A DNA stretch of 64,000 bases, from the NCBI GenBank assembly GCA_025738555.1, contig JAOVFP010000002.1, forward strand, positions 4,526,001 to 4,590,000, given 5' to 3'. This DNA comes from Cyathus striatus (Eukaryota; Basidiomycota; Agaricomycetes; Agaricales; Nidulariaceae). Shown here piece after piece: positions 33,406 to 42,604 of the stretch. The position numbers and the translations under genes are program-made. The notes under the pieces are model-generated. The model did not search any database. It was not told where the DNA came from and saw nothing but the letters and a program-made list of their open reading frames with translations. The number at the start of each line of letters is the position of its first letter. Position 1 is the stretch's first letter.

Positions 33406-34869
33406 TCAGAAGTTTGGCAGCTGAAGCGTATGGGAGAACATAGACGGCGGAAAGTTCCATGCGCCAAGTTCGACAGTCGACTGTAAAGAGTAGTCGGGAC
33501 CGAATAAAAAGTCTTCATTGAAAGTGGGCGGCGGAAACGCAAAATCTTCACCGGGATATAGCGTGCCAATGAAGGGCTCAGCAGTGTTCAAGGGATCTTC
33601 CACTGGAGTATTGGTAAATGCAGAGCATGATACGGGTCCAAGATGTTGGCGGAACGATTCTGCATTAACGGGGAGAATGTCTGTAATCGAGTTGGTAGGG
33701 TTTGAATGAGGAGGCGCATAAAATAATCTGGACACAGGATCGATATTAGGAGTGGAGGGCATGGAGATACTGCTGCCATTGTATGTAACAGGTGCCTGAA
33801 ATATAGATTAAGAAACAGAAAGAATTTCAGAATAACTAAATAGCTTACAGTGTCGAATCCATGAAAAACGTGAGGGAACTGAGGCATAGGTCCAGGTGCA
33901 TCCTTGAAGCTGTGACCCGTCGCAAATCCAAGAGAAGTAGATGGACGTCTTGGAACATCTATCCGAGCGGTAGCCTGGCCATATGGGAAGGAAATGAACG
34001 ATTGATGGTCCACATTTAAGTAAGGAGAACGCGGAGGCTCTGACAATGGAGACGGAGGAGCTGATGGGAAGGGTGGGAAACAAGGCACTGGCAACGGTGA
34101 TATATTTCTGTTAGCAAGCTTTTTGTAATTGGGTTTCCTGCGTCGAGAAGGTGGAGCGGCAGGTCCAGGTACTTTGGTATATTTCTCTCGGATTTCCCTA
34201 ATCCTGTCTTCTTCAGAGCATTCGGGAGCAACACGACCCTTGCCTTTTCCTCTGCGAGAGCCCCGAGGGGCTGGCGTGAACTTATAGTCTGGATTTTTCC
34301 TTTGATGCTCCAAAAGTACCTGTGCTGCTTGATGGTGCCACTTCGCCTTCTCTTCTGGCGGCAAGAGGTTCCATACCTCACCCGCAATGCGACTAAGATT
34401 TTGCTGGCGACATTCAACATCAGGGGGGATGACGCCGCGCTTAAGGAAATCAGACCGAAAAAGCATGAATGCATTCGGAGGACGGGGAACATGTGGACGA
34501 GGCGTTGGCAATGGAGCGTTGTTAAGAGGAGAAGGACCAGTGGCTCGAGCCGAAAGGAGGTATGGCGGCGCGAAAGGTTTGTAAAAAGGAGTATCTGGCA
34601 GGGAAGATTTGCATTTCTCAGCTTGGACTTCCCGAATGTATTTCGCCAAAGGAACTTCGGGTTTAGGAGATTCGGGAGCCATACAAGAAAGACCAGTGAA
34701 ATTCATACAGCTCCAATGTGTCAGAGGTAATCCCTTTCCCGGAGGAGGCGTAGATGAAGGCGAAATACTATACAACCCAGGTGACGGATGTTCTTGTTTG
34801 ACCTCAACTGATATACACTAGTTAATATAAATACGGATCAGATTTGTCCAGAAACTTACTGAATCCCAT
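33406..34869 (-). CDS. HMG-box (MATA-HMG-like) transcription factor
   Basis: Sequence-specific HMG-box DNA-binding protein. A short first exon (ATG at 34869) gives MGF, and an intron of about 60 nt joins it to IEVKQEHPSPGLYSIS. The HMG box starts RPPNAFMLFRSDFLKRGVIP and continues NLSRIAGEVWNLLPPEEKAK and HHQAAQVLLEHQRKNPDYKF. A basic tail with RGSRRGKGKGR and SRRRKPNYKK may serve as NLS. A long Pro/Ser-rich C-terminal region follows. A second intron (about 33797-33850) joins VFHGFD to YNGSSISMPSTPN, and the protein ends SHTLQLPNF at 33406. About 455 residues. Related fungal factors (Ste11/Rox1/Prf1-like) act in mating, hypoxia or fruiting; which role applies here cannot be read from sequence. 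Confidence 0.88.
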
Positions 34870-35693
34870 TTTTTAAATAGTTTTTTCGACGAATTCAAAA
34901 GTATGGTTATGATCGGTGAAGGCAAGAGACAGTGAGCAGTGAGCAACGGTTTAGAGAGAACCGACACATCTCTTTGGCTCTTTTAAAGTACAGTAAACCC
35001 GATAGCTCATAGCAAGGTATGGCGCACCCGATTTCTAAGATCAACATGAGGTGTTCGTAAAAGGATATCGACGCCGTCGAAGCGAACGCGAGGCTGCAGT
35101 GTAGAAAGGGAGTTCGTGAGACGCGACGACTTTCACCAGGTCATGTGACGAGAACATAGGAAGAACGGCAAAAAGCGCGAACACGTTTTACGTCCATTCC
35201 CCTCAAGGACATGCGCGGGAATCAATACCTTCTCCTTTGTTAGATGGTAGGTTCCCGCGCCGGATGGCGGGGAGCGAGAGAATGCTCTGCTATCAGGAAG
35301 TGATAAGCATGGATGGAGAGTAGCAAGACAAGTTTCTGGGCCTCGAAATATATACTTGTTGAAAGGTTAAAGCGATAGTGGACAAGAGCTGCACTGCATA
35401 GCTGGTGGTTGGTGTCACCTCGAGGTAAAGCTAGACATGTGCTCTATTCAACATGAGGCAAGACGAATGCCTCAAGGCAAACGCGTGTTCGGTGAAGCAA
35501 GCAGATACCCGCATCTATATCACGATTATCTAGAACACGTTCGGGAGGGGTAAGTCTTGATGGTGAAATTGAGTGCAATACATTGTCGTGAAAGATCTAC
35601 AATTTTTATCAACGCAATATGCATCGAAGATTCTGTTTCCTTAATATACATCAGTATATTGGTGTCATCCAACGACCAGCAAGTGGCCTACCA
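34870..35693. other. Intergenic, long upstream region of HMG-box gene
   Basis: 824 bp without a gene between the HMG-box start and the 3' end of SUA5 (both minus strand). The length is unusual for this compact window and may hold regulatory sites for the transcription factor; no motif is clear enough to call. Confidence 0.5.
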
Positions 35694-36944
35694 TCAACCG
35701 TTATAAATAATCCATTTCGAATCCCCGGCGGCCTTACGAACACGATTCATCACCGCTAGCCCTTCCCTCTCTTCTGCGATTTCTTCAATCAGAATCATGT
35801 CGACCCCTTCCATGTCTAATGTGAGAAGTCCATCGAACAGTAAACGTGCAGTTGTCGAGGGGTCAGCAGTTTTTCCTAGTCTATATGGTCGCCATTGGAT
35901 ATGCTGATCGGTAGGTACGTGACTCCACAAGTCTGAATCCTCTGGAGCCATTACACCAACTTTTATGGGCACGGACGGGTTAGCTGAATTCAGCGTGCTA
36001 AAGAATACATGCGAGGATACGGGTGTCGCATTGCTCGGTGGTTTTGAGCAAGTACAAAGTAATGTCACAGGGACAGAAGGTGAATAATGTCGATATTTCA
36101 TTCCAGGAGTCGTTGGAGCTTCTTCAATTGCGTCATCACGAAAATCGCGGCGATGAACAAGGATGGATGGTATGTGGTCGGACCCATGCATTTCCTTACG
36201 AATAACCGCTTCCATTTGTTCGACAGTAACGCCGCCAGGCCGAAGCACTCGTATATTTCCATCTTCCCAAAGACCGTCCACTACTGTGCTCTCTAAACCA
36301 AGACCTGATGGACCACCATCCAAAATCAGCTCGACTTTGCCGTCCAAATCTCGCAGCACATGCTCCGCGCGGGTGGGACTAGGTCTACCGGACGTATTTG
36401 CACTAGGTGCTGCGAGAGGTACGTTGGCGACTGCAATGAGAGCTCTCGCAACTGGGTGAGACGGCATACGAATAGCAACAGATGGCTGATTGGCTGTAAT
36501 GATGGCGGGGACAATATCTGGGTTGCGGGGAAACAACAGCGTGAGGGCGCCTGGCCAGAAATGTTTGATTAGAATGCGGTAGGCCAGCGAGGGCGTGTAG
36601 TCTGAAGGCAGGAGAGTATGGAGCATGGCGAGAGAAGAGACATGAACGATCAGTGGATTGTCTGGTGGACGGCCTTTTGTGGAAAAAATGTTGGAGGCGG
36701 CAGCGGTATCGAGAGCGTGGGCCCCGAGTCCATAGACGGTCTCGGTGGGGAAGACAACTGTTTTCTGGTGGCGGAGAAGACGAGCGGCAGAGTGCAGTGC
36801 GTCTGAAGTGGTAGGGTCAGCAATAAGGGGTGTGTCGGCGGTGGGGGAGAAAGTGATGGAGGCAGGATCGCATTTGAGGAGACGCGTTTTGGTGGGGAAA
36901 AGAAAAGACATGTATCGAGCATAGAGCTGGCGCAGGATGCTCAT
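35694..36944 (-). CDS. sua5: Threonylcarbamoyl-AMP synthase Sua5
   Basis: Makes threonylcarbamoyl-AMP from Thr, bicarbonate and ATP for t6A37 on ANN-decoding tRNAs. A single exon of 416 codons, intronless unlike its neighbours. YrdC domain: LLRHQKTVVFPTETVYGLGA, STKGRPPDNPLIVHV, HFWPGALTLLF and SVAIRMPSHPVARAL. Nucleotide-site motif: APSANTSGRPSPT. LILDGGPSGLGLESTVVDG and RVLRPGGVT close the domain. The C-terminal Sua5 domain starts after the linker with PGMKYRHYSPSVPV. The N-terminus MSILRQLYARYMSFLFPTK is basic and lacks acidic residues, with a second Met at codon 12, so a mitochondrial and a cytosolic form from two starts are conceivable. Full-length fungal Sua5 is usually about 400-430 residues. 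Confidence 0.95.
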   Translation of the reverse strand: MSILRQLYARYMSFLFPTKTRLLKCDPASITFSPTADTPLIADPTTSDALHSAARLLRHQKTVVFPTETVYGLGAHALDTAAASNIFSTKGRPPDNPLIVHVSSLAMLHTLLPSDYTPSLAYRILIKHFWPGALTLLFPRNPDIVPAIITANQPSVAIRMPSHPVARALIAVANVPLAAPSANTSGRPSPTRAEHVLRDLDGKVELILDGGPSGLGLESTVVDGLWEDGNIRVLRPGGVTVEQMEAVIRKEMHGSDHIPSILVHRRDFRDDAIEEAPTTPGMKYRHYSPSVPVTLLCTCSKPPSNATPVSSHVFFSTLNSANPSVPIKVGVMAPEDSDLWSHVPTDQHIQWRPYRLGKTADPSTTARLLFDGLLTLDMEGVDMILIEEIAEEREGLAVMNRVRKAAGDSKWIIYNG

Positions 36945-37014
36945 AAAGATAACTTGAAAGAGACTCGAGAGAAAACATAAATTTATGTGATTACATAACC
37001 CACATCTCGGTACT

Positions 37015-37418
37015 CTATTCCTCCCCTTTCGACATCACAGGCATGTTCAGTCCCACTCTTCGCGCCGTAGCCTTGATGTGATCCTGGCCCGTGAGGTCTA
37101 TCAGCGGATTATACCGCTCAAGCAATATCTAACATGTCCGTTACACCAAGCACAATACCCAGCAAGCAGCTCTGCACACCTTGTGCTCTCGCTGTGATTT
37201 TATGAACAGCGTAGCGTTCACTATATCCTGCAAGCCTTGGTCATTTTGTTGTTGTTGTGCTTTCTGGACAATCAAACGGAAATTGCCTGCAATTGCTTTA
37301 TTGAGCTGTCTAGGCTAGAAAGGAGGATCAAACCAGCTGCACAAGTGTACGAGAATTAACGCACAGATTTTGTCAGCTCACGCAGCACGTTGCGGTAAGC
37401 ATGGATGTACTGAGACAT
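37015..37418 (-). CDS. fmc1: Fmc1-type mitochondrial protein (LYR-like, F1-ATPase assembly)
   Basis: A three-exon gene of 100 codons. Exon 1 (ATG at 37418) reads MSQYIHAYRNVLRELTKS; AYRNVLREL is an LYR-type helix start. An intron of about 50 nt leads to PRQLNKAIAGNFRLIVQKA and VNATLFIKSQREHK. A second intron leads to ILLERYNPLIDLTGQDHIKA, then TARRVGLNMPVM, ending SKGEE and TAG at 37015-37017. The ERYNP and TARRVGLxMP blocks are the conserved end of the Fmc1/C7orf55 family, which helps Atp12 assemble the F1 sector, chiefly under heat stress in yeast. It lies 70 bp upstream of SUA5 on the same strand and is divergent from the RRM gene. Confidence 0.87.
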
Positions 37419-37740
37419 TGGATTTGAATTCGGGATGTTAAGTTAGTACTAGTTGACTTTACTGAGTACTTCAAGAGTGCTTGCACGCACTTGCTCTATC
37501 TTTTAGCCGCGTGCCGACCCCGACGCGCCGATTACCGAAACTCAGCGACGCTTGTTTCCCCATTGTCCATTTAAGGGCAATGTCCTTACAATCACCTTTG
37601 GCCAATGGCTACAGTCTCCATGTCAAAACTTGTCTTCATTCTCTTCAGCTTTGACCGTCTGTGTTATGTCTATAAGCCCTCCTATTCTACTCTTATCTCT
37701 CTCTCTCTCCCACCTCTCATTCTCATTCCTTGCCTTTACC
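37419..37740. promoter_or_regulatory. Divergent promoter between FMC1 and RRM gene
   Basis: 322 bp between two starts. Its right end is pyrimidine-rich (TCTCTCTCTCTC at about 37696-37710), a common feature of leaders in this window. No specific site recognised. Confidence 0.45.
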
Positions 37741-38692
37741 ATGTTGATCAATTGGGACAGCACCGTCACTCCACTCCATGCTCCCGTATGTTTACTGTCA
37801 CTGTTTATTTATCTTGACTCACATATCGCAGGGCCCTTCTGGAAGGCATCCTAAAGCCAAGGAACACGACCGCAAACGAATGAACCCTTCTGCAAGAATC
37901 CACCGTATGGATAGGGTTGCCAACTCGAAAAGAAAGTTTGACAAGAAGGCCTTTCTAAACCAGAAGCAGGCAGACGAGCTGAAGGAGATTGAATTTACTT
38001 ATGTATTTATCGGAAATGTACGATATTCTCGTCATTTCCTCTTCTATCCTCTTCTCATCTATAGGCTACTCGGCATACTACTAGATCACTCCTGGCACTC
38101 CTTCCGAAGATATTCGCCAATTTTTCTCCTCGTGTGGTGAAGTTACCAAAGTAACCATTAGATGCAGTCGCGGCCAGGGTGTAACTGCAGCAGTCCCCAT
38201 TCCGGATGAATTGCGTAGACCACGCGATACACAGTATGCAACTGTAGAGTTTACCCATTCTAGAAGTGCTATGTTTGCAATGCGATTAAATGGGCGACCA
38301 CTGAATGGTTATCCTGTCGTCGTAGGGTTTCATTTAAGTATTCCTTCATCTTTTATCTAATGGAGTCGTATTGCAGGTATGTGCATCTCCCGCCGATCTT
38401 CCCGAAGTTCAGGATATGGTTCAAAGTAAAGCCTTTTTTGTCTGCTCCTTCTGAATTATCTTAACAACTGGACAGCCCGTGTAGGTAAAATGCAAAAGCA
38501 CGGTTTACCTCATGATATAGCTCCTCGGATTCAGTCAAATCGGTTCGTGTGCTATTCATACGCACCATAGGCATTGCTAATTATTTCCGTAGTCCTCTTG
38601 CCCATGAAGATACGGAAGAGGTTATTGATGCGAACGCCGATCGCGACCGCCACCGCATTTTCGGATATTCATTTGCGAAATGTGTTGTATGA
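37741..38692 (+). CDS. RRM-domain RNA-binding protein
   Basis: The ATG at 37741 gives MLINWDSTVTPLHAP. After an intron a basic segment follows (GRHPKAKEHDRKRMNPSARI, then VANSKRKFDKKAFLNQKQAD). The single RRM begins ELKEIEFTYVFIGN (RNP2 = VFIGNI across an intron), continues TPGTPSEDIRQFFSSCGEVT and ends RDTQYATVEFTHSRSAMFAM (degenerate RNP1). RLNGRPLNGYPVVVCASPAD closes the domain. Two short 3' exons add RVGKMQKHGLPHDIAPRIQS and LAHEDTEEVIDANADRDRHR, with the stop at 38690-38692. About 220 residues. I do not recognise a specific ortholog; a role in mRNA maturation or export is only suggested by the RRM and the basic N-terminus. Confidence 0.75.
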
Positions 38693-39231
38693 CGCTTCAG
38701 TCGTTGGTCTAAACATGCGACATACTTATGGCTTGGAATGGGTAGGGTGGACAGTACTGGTAGCTGGCTACTTCCATTTTTTTTATTAAGTCTCTCGATA
38801 GGGTAGATACCACGTTCATTTTTTCTGTATAATTATTAAATAACTATGATGGTACAATTGAGACGAGTAGCGTTTTCTGTGTCTCTAACAATGGATTTTT
38901 TGCAATGAAACATATGAATTCCACGCGGACGGAATTCGGCTGGGTTGCATCAAATCAGTTATCAGCCAACCCTTTATCCTTTCCACCACGACCTCCCCAC
39001 TGCTAGCGTGTCACTCATTTCTCCCTCATTCCCCCGCATACGTATCCTTCTGCCTTGCATGGAATCCGCCTAGTCACTTACTTCCCAAGTCCCTCCCAGG
39101 TGAGCTTTGAAATTACTGCCATCCATCCACTCTTTGGAGTGGCTTATAAATTACTTTCACGGTTTGCAACCAGACTCTACCGTCGTTTGGATTCGTCTAT
39201 ACCACCCATTACATCTGCATACGGTTTACCC
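38693..39231. other. Intergenic and 5' leader of the eIF4A-like gene
   Basis: 539 bp. The frame of the next gene is open upstream to about 39055 but has no in-frame ATG there, so this is probably leader, or an unrecognised first exon with an intron. No other feature seen. Confidence 0.45.
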
Positions 39232-42200
39232 ATGGCACGGAGTGCAACTTTAAACCCTGCCTCTATTCCGTTCTTCCCAGGAGGTGCTCGTAGCAATGAA
39301 GAAGAGGGCGGCGGTAGCCAGGGGTTCACTGCTCGTATATTCAAAGAGCAAGATCAGAGCTCATTGTCTTCCATCTCCATTTCTCCTTCTGAATATCGTT
39401 CCATGAAGTCTTCACCGAGTCCTCCCCAGGACGGAAGGGATAGTAACAGGTCTCAAACTTCCCCCGCTCCTGTACCACGCGAAGCATCCCGATCTTCACC
39501 GAGTCACCCGCAGACAGACATGTATTCTTTGTTTGAAAGGGCCTCTGAGGAAAAGATGATGGGTCCTTTGGATCCACCATTAGAGAAAGGCGAAAACTAT
39601 AACACTTCGGGGCGTATTGGTAGTGTAGGCGGAACACGCACTCCTGGCAGTTCATTTTATGCTCTGCAGCAACAAGAGCGAGAGCTTGGAGCTCTTCCGC
39701 CCATATCAGTGGCGCAGAATTCATCTTATCCTAGTGCTGGCTTCACTTCGTCTTCTCCGGTTTCGTCCCTCGATTCAGGCAGCCATTTTACGTCGAGCGT
39801 TGACCAGCAATTCGCCAACTTCGAAGCTCGGCTGAAGAACTCTCCTTTGATGCACGATATTCTTGACCGCCTGGCAAAGTACGAAACGTCAAATCGTGAT
39901 ATTCAACACGACCTTTCAGAGTTGAATCGGAAGGTTAATTTGCTGGTCGAGCGCGCATTGGGCTCATCTACCAAGCCTGAATTCTTGGATCCTTTTGCCC
40001 CCAGCTCAAATGGATACCCTTCCAGTTTATCTAGTCGCCCATCCATGGGGAACATTGCACCTAATCAGCCTGCACCCTCAGACGATATTTCTTCTATTTC
40101 TCAGAGGCTAAACACTTTAACTTCCTCTGTTGGTCAATTGCTTGCTCTTCAGACACAACAATATCAGACCTCTTTGACGGACACACGAAACAATAACGTT
40201 ATCAGCTTGAATACTTCACAGGCCGAGATCCCTCCTAATCAAATCGTATCGCCTGCCGCCTTGTCCGCGACTCCTGGCATACTTAACCACGGACTATCGA
40301 ACCGTCCTGATCTGAGACCGTCCCCCCGTCAACCAAATCCTCCAATGCGTACATGGTCCGCTGGAACATTGGATCTTCCTGTAAGACCGTCAGATGCTAA
40401 TCTCGGCCGGCAGGATACCCTACTCCGAGATAACAAGCGCCGTTCAGTTTCAACCTTACTTCGCCGCGAATCTACTGGTGTATGTTCTTATCTACTCTCT
40501 GACATTCTCATGTTCCTTGACATCGTTATGAATCTTTTAGGTTTTGGATAGCGAAAGCTGGGGAATGGGAAGCCGCGAATCTGGCCCAGTAATCTCTAAA
40601 TGGGAACAGCTAAACATAGCTCCGGAGTTGCTCAGGTCTCTTTCCAAGTTTGGGTGTGTAGCTCTTCTTTTCATGTGGTATCACGCTCTCAACCATGATA
40701 TAGGGTCGGCCCTCCCAATAAGATTCAACAACGAGCACTTCCGTTCCTGTTGCGGGGAGCAGACATAATAGCTCAAGCACCTCCCACTCAGGAACGTATC
40801 GCCGCATATGTGATTCCAGCTATACAAGTTGCTGTGACCAATCTGACTGTGCGCCGGGGGCCTGTCGTGATTCTAGTCTCTACCACTGTCGATCAGGCTA
40901 CACAAGCGCAACGTATGATTCGGGACCTAGGAGGACCTATCGGTGTCCGATCAGCACTGGGTGTCGGTACAACGACTGTATCGAGTGATTTATCCCATGA
41001 AATGCGGCTATTACAACAAAACATGCCTCACATTATTTGTGGAACTCCTCAGAAGCTTCACGCACTTTTCACCAGTACCGGAGGACTATCAGGGGCCGAA
41101 GTTCGATTCCTTGTTCTGGATGAAGTTGATCAGTTAATTGCCCGTAATCTACATGATTATGTCTTCAATATTGCGAAGCTACTACCTCCCCCGCGCACCC
41201 GCCCTCTTGGAAGTACGACTCCGATCCCAACTGCAACAGCTCTCACATCTCCCTTCGATACCACAGGTATAACACCGTTTCAGAACGCTGGGCGGAGGTT
41301 TTCTTCCGTAACACCTAATTCTACAGACATGAATCCTTCTTCCACTGTCCAACAGATAGAACGCCAGACCGCATTGTTCTCTAACACCGTGCCTCAAGAC
41401 GTATTGAACCTAGCATCTGCTATTCAACTTAGAGAACCGGTTCGTGTCCTTGTACGTCGAGATGGCGGAGTTACGAACTCAGAGGCAAGCCAAGGCTCCC
41501 GCGGGTTGCGCCAGTACTATCGTTACTTGGCTTTTACTGCTGGAAGTCGATCTGAGCCGCAGCCAACTCAAAATGGAGGCCACGGTATCATCGGTTCTGG
41601 GCGAGGTGCTTCCAATGCCGAAAGTGCTCAAGCACGCGAGTGGAAGTTGGACGCACTTGCTGATATATTTGACGATGTAGATGTTCAGCAGACCATCGTT
41701 CATGTTGGCGGTATGACTGCCCTTGATTCCGTTGTTTACAAACTTGCAAGCCGTGGCTTTGAAGCTATCCCCCTCGTAAGTGCTAAGCTTGTGCCGTTCA
41801 AACCTGTTATTTAATGTGATATAGCATGGCGACATGAATGCGGGTACAAAGCTTGCGGCACTAAATAAATTCAGAAATACCTCCTCTGTAATGATGAGGC
41901 AATCAAGCACGAGGGTGTTAGTGGTTTATGATGTGCAAGTCAAAGCTTCGGAAGTCTCTCAAATACCTCTTATTATCAACTATGGTAAGCTTTCTTTGAT
42001 TTGTGATAGGTGTTATTTCTAGCGTTTCTATATGCAGATCTTCCTAAAGCTGTGGAAGAATATGCTCATCGGTAAGCCTTAGCCTATCCGTCAATTGGAA
42101 TTTGTTAACCACCAATATTAGCGTGGCTCCTGCGATTGCTTCGAATTACTCCCGTGCGGGTGTCATCGTTAATTTTGTTACCGCTACTGGAGGTGATGTT

Positions 42201-42387
42201 GAAATGCTACGCTCAATAGAATGTTACTACAAGTGCGCACTGTTCTTGTATCGATCGATTACATAACTAATTTTTTCTGTCACTAGAATTAAATGCGTAA
42301 GTTCTAATCCTACTGATGTTCTTTCTTTCTTGTGCTTACTTGTCACGATAGCCCGAGGTTCCTATGAGTTTGCGCGATATTGTTTAA
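39232..42387 (+). CDS. eIF4A-like pseudo-helicase with long disordered N-terminus
   Basis: I reconstruct 927 residues. Residues 1-416 (exon 39232-40479) are Ser/Pro-rich and disordered, with one coiled segment (DILDRLAKYETSNRDIQHDL, then SELNRKVNLLVERA). From residue 417 the protein aligns with eIF4A without gaps at the key blocks: WEQLNIAPELLRSLSKFG, NKIQQRALPFLLRGADIIAQ, HGDM, LIINYDLP, and the ending PEVPMSLRDIV. Catalytic motifs are replaced: motif I GTGKT by TQERI (residues 482-486), motif II DEAD by DEVD (593-596), motif III SAT by SNT (680-682), motif V ARGID by VKASE (850-854), and motif VI HRIGR by HRVAP (875-879). A Ser/Thr/Pro-rich insertion of about 60 residues separates motifs II and III. 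Frames stay intact across at least six introns, so it is not a decayed pseudogene. ATPase activity is unlikely; a scaffold or translation-regulatory role is inference. Confidence 0.85.
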
Positions 42388-42604
42388 ATGACGACCTAAC
42401 ATTCTTGTATCCCTATTGCACTTCACCATGTCTTACTTGTTTGTTATCTTTGTTTTCATTACATAGTAGCACTGTTCACTCCTGTGTCATATACCATTTC
42501 ATACTAACCACCTGTGTCCTTATACATAACTTTTCCTGTACCTGGTTCTACGCAAAATTGTATATCAGATTTTCTTTTCTACTTTCCTATTACACTTGGA
42601 TTCC

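Noticed and set aside
39055..39231. Upstream extension of the eIF4A-like protein frame
   Set aside because: The frame is open but contains no in-frame ATG before 39232; a non-ATG start or hidden upstream exon cannot be supported from sequence alone.
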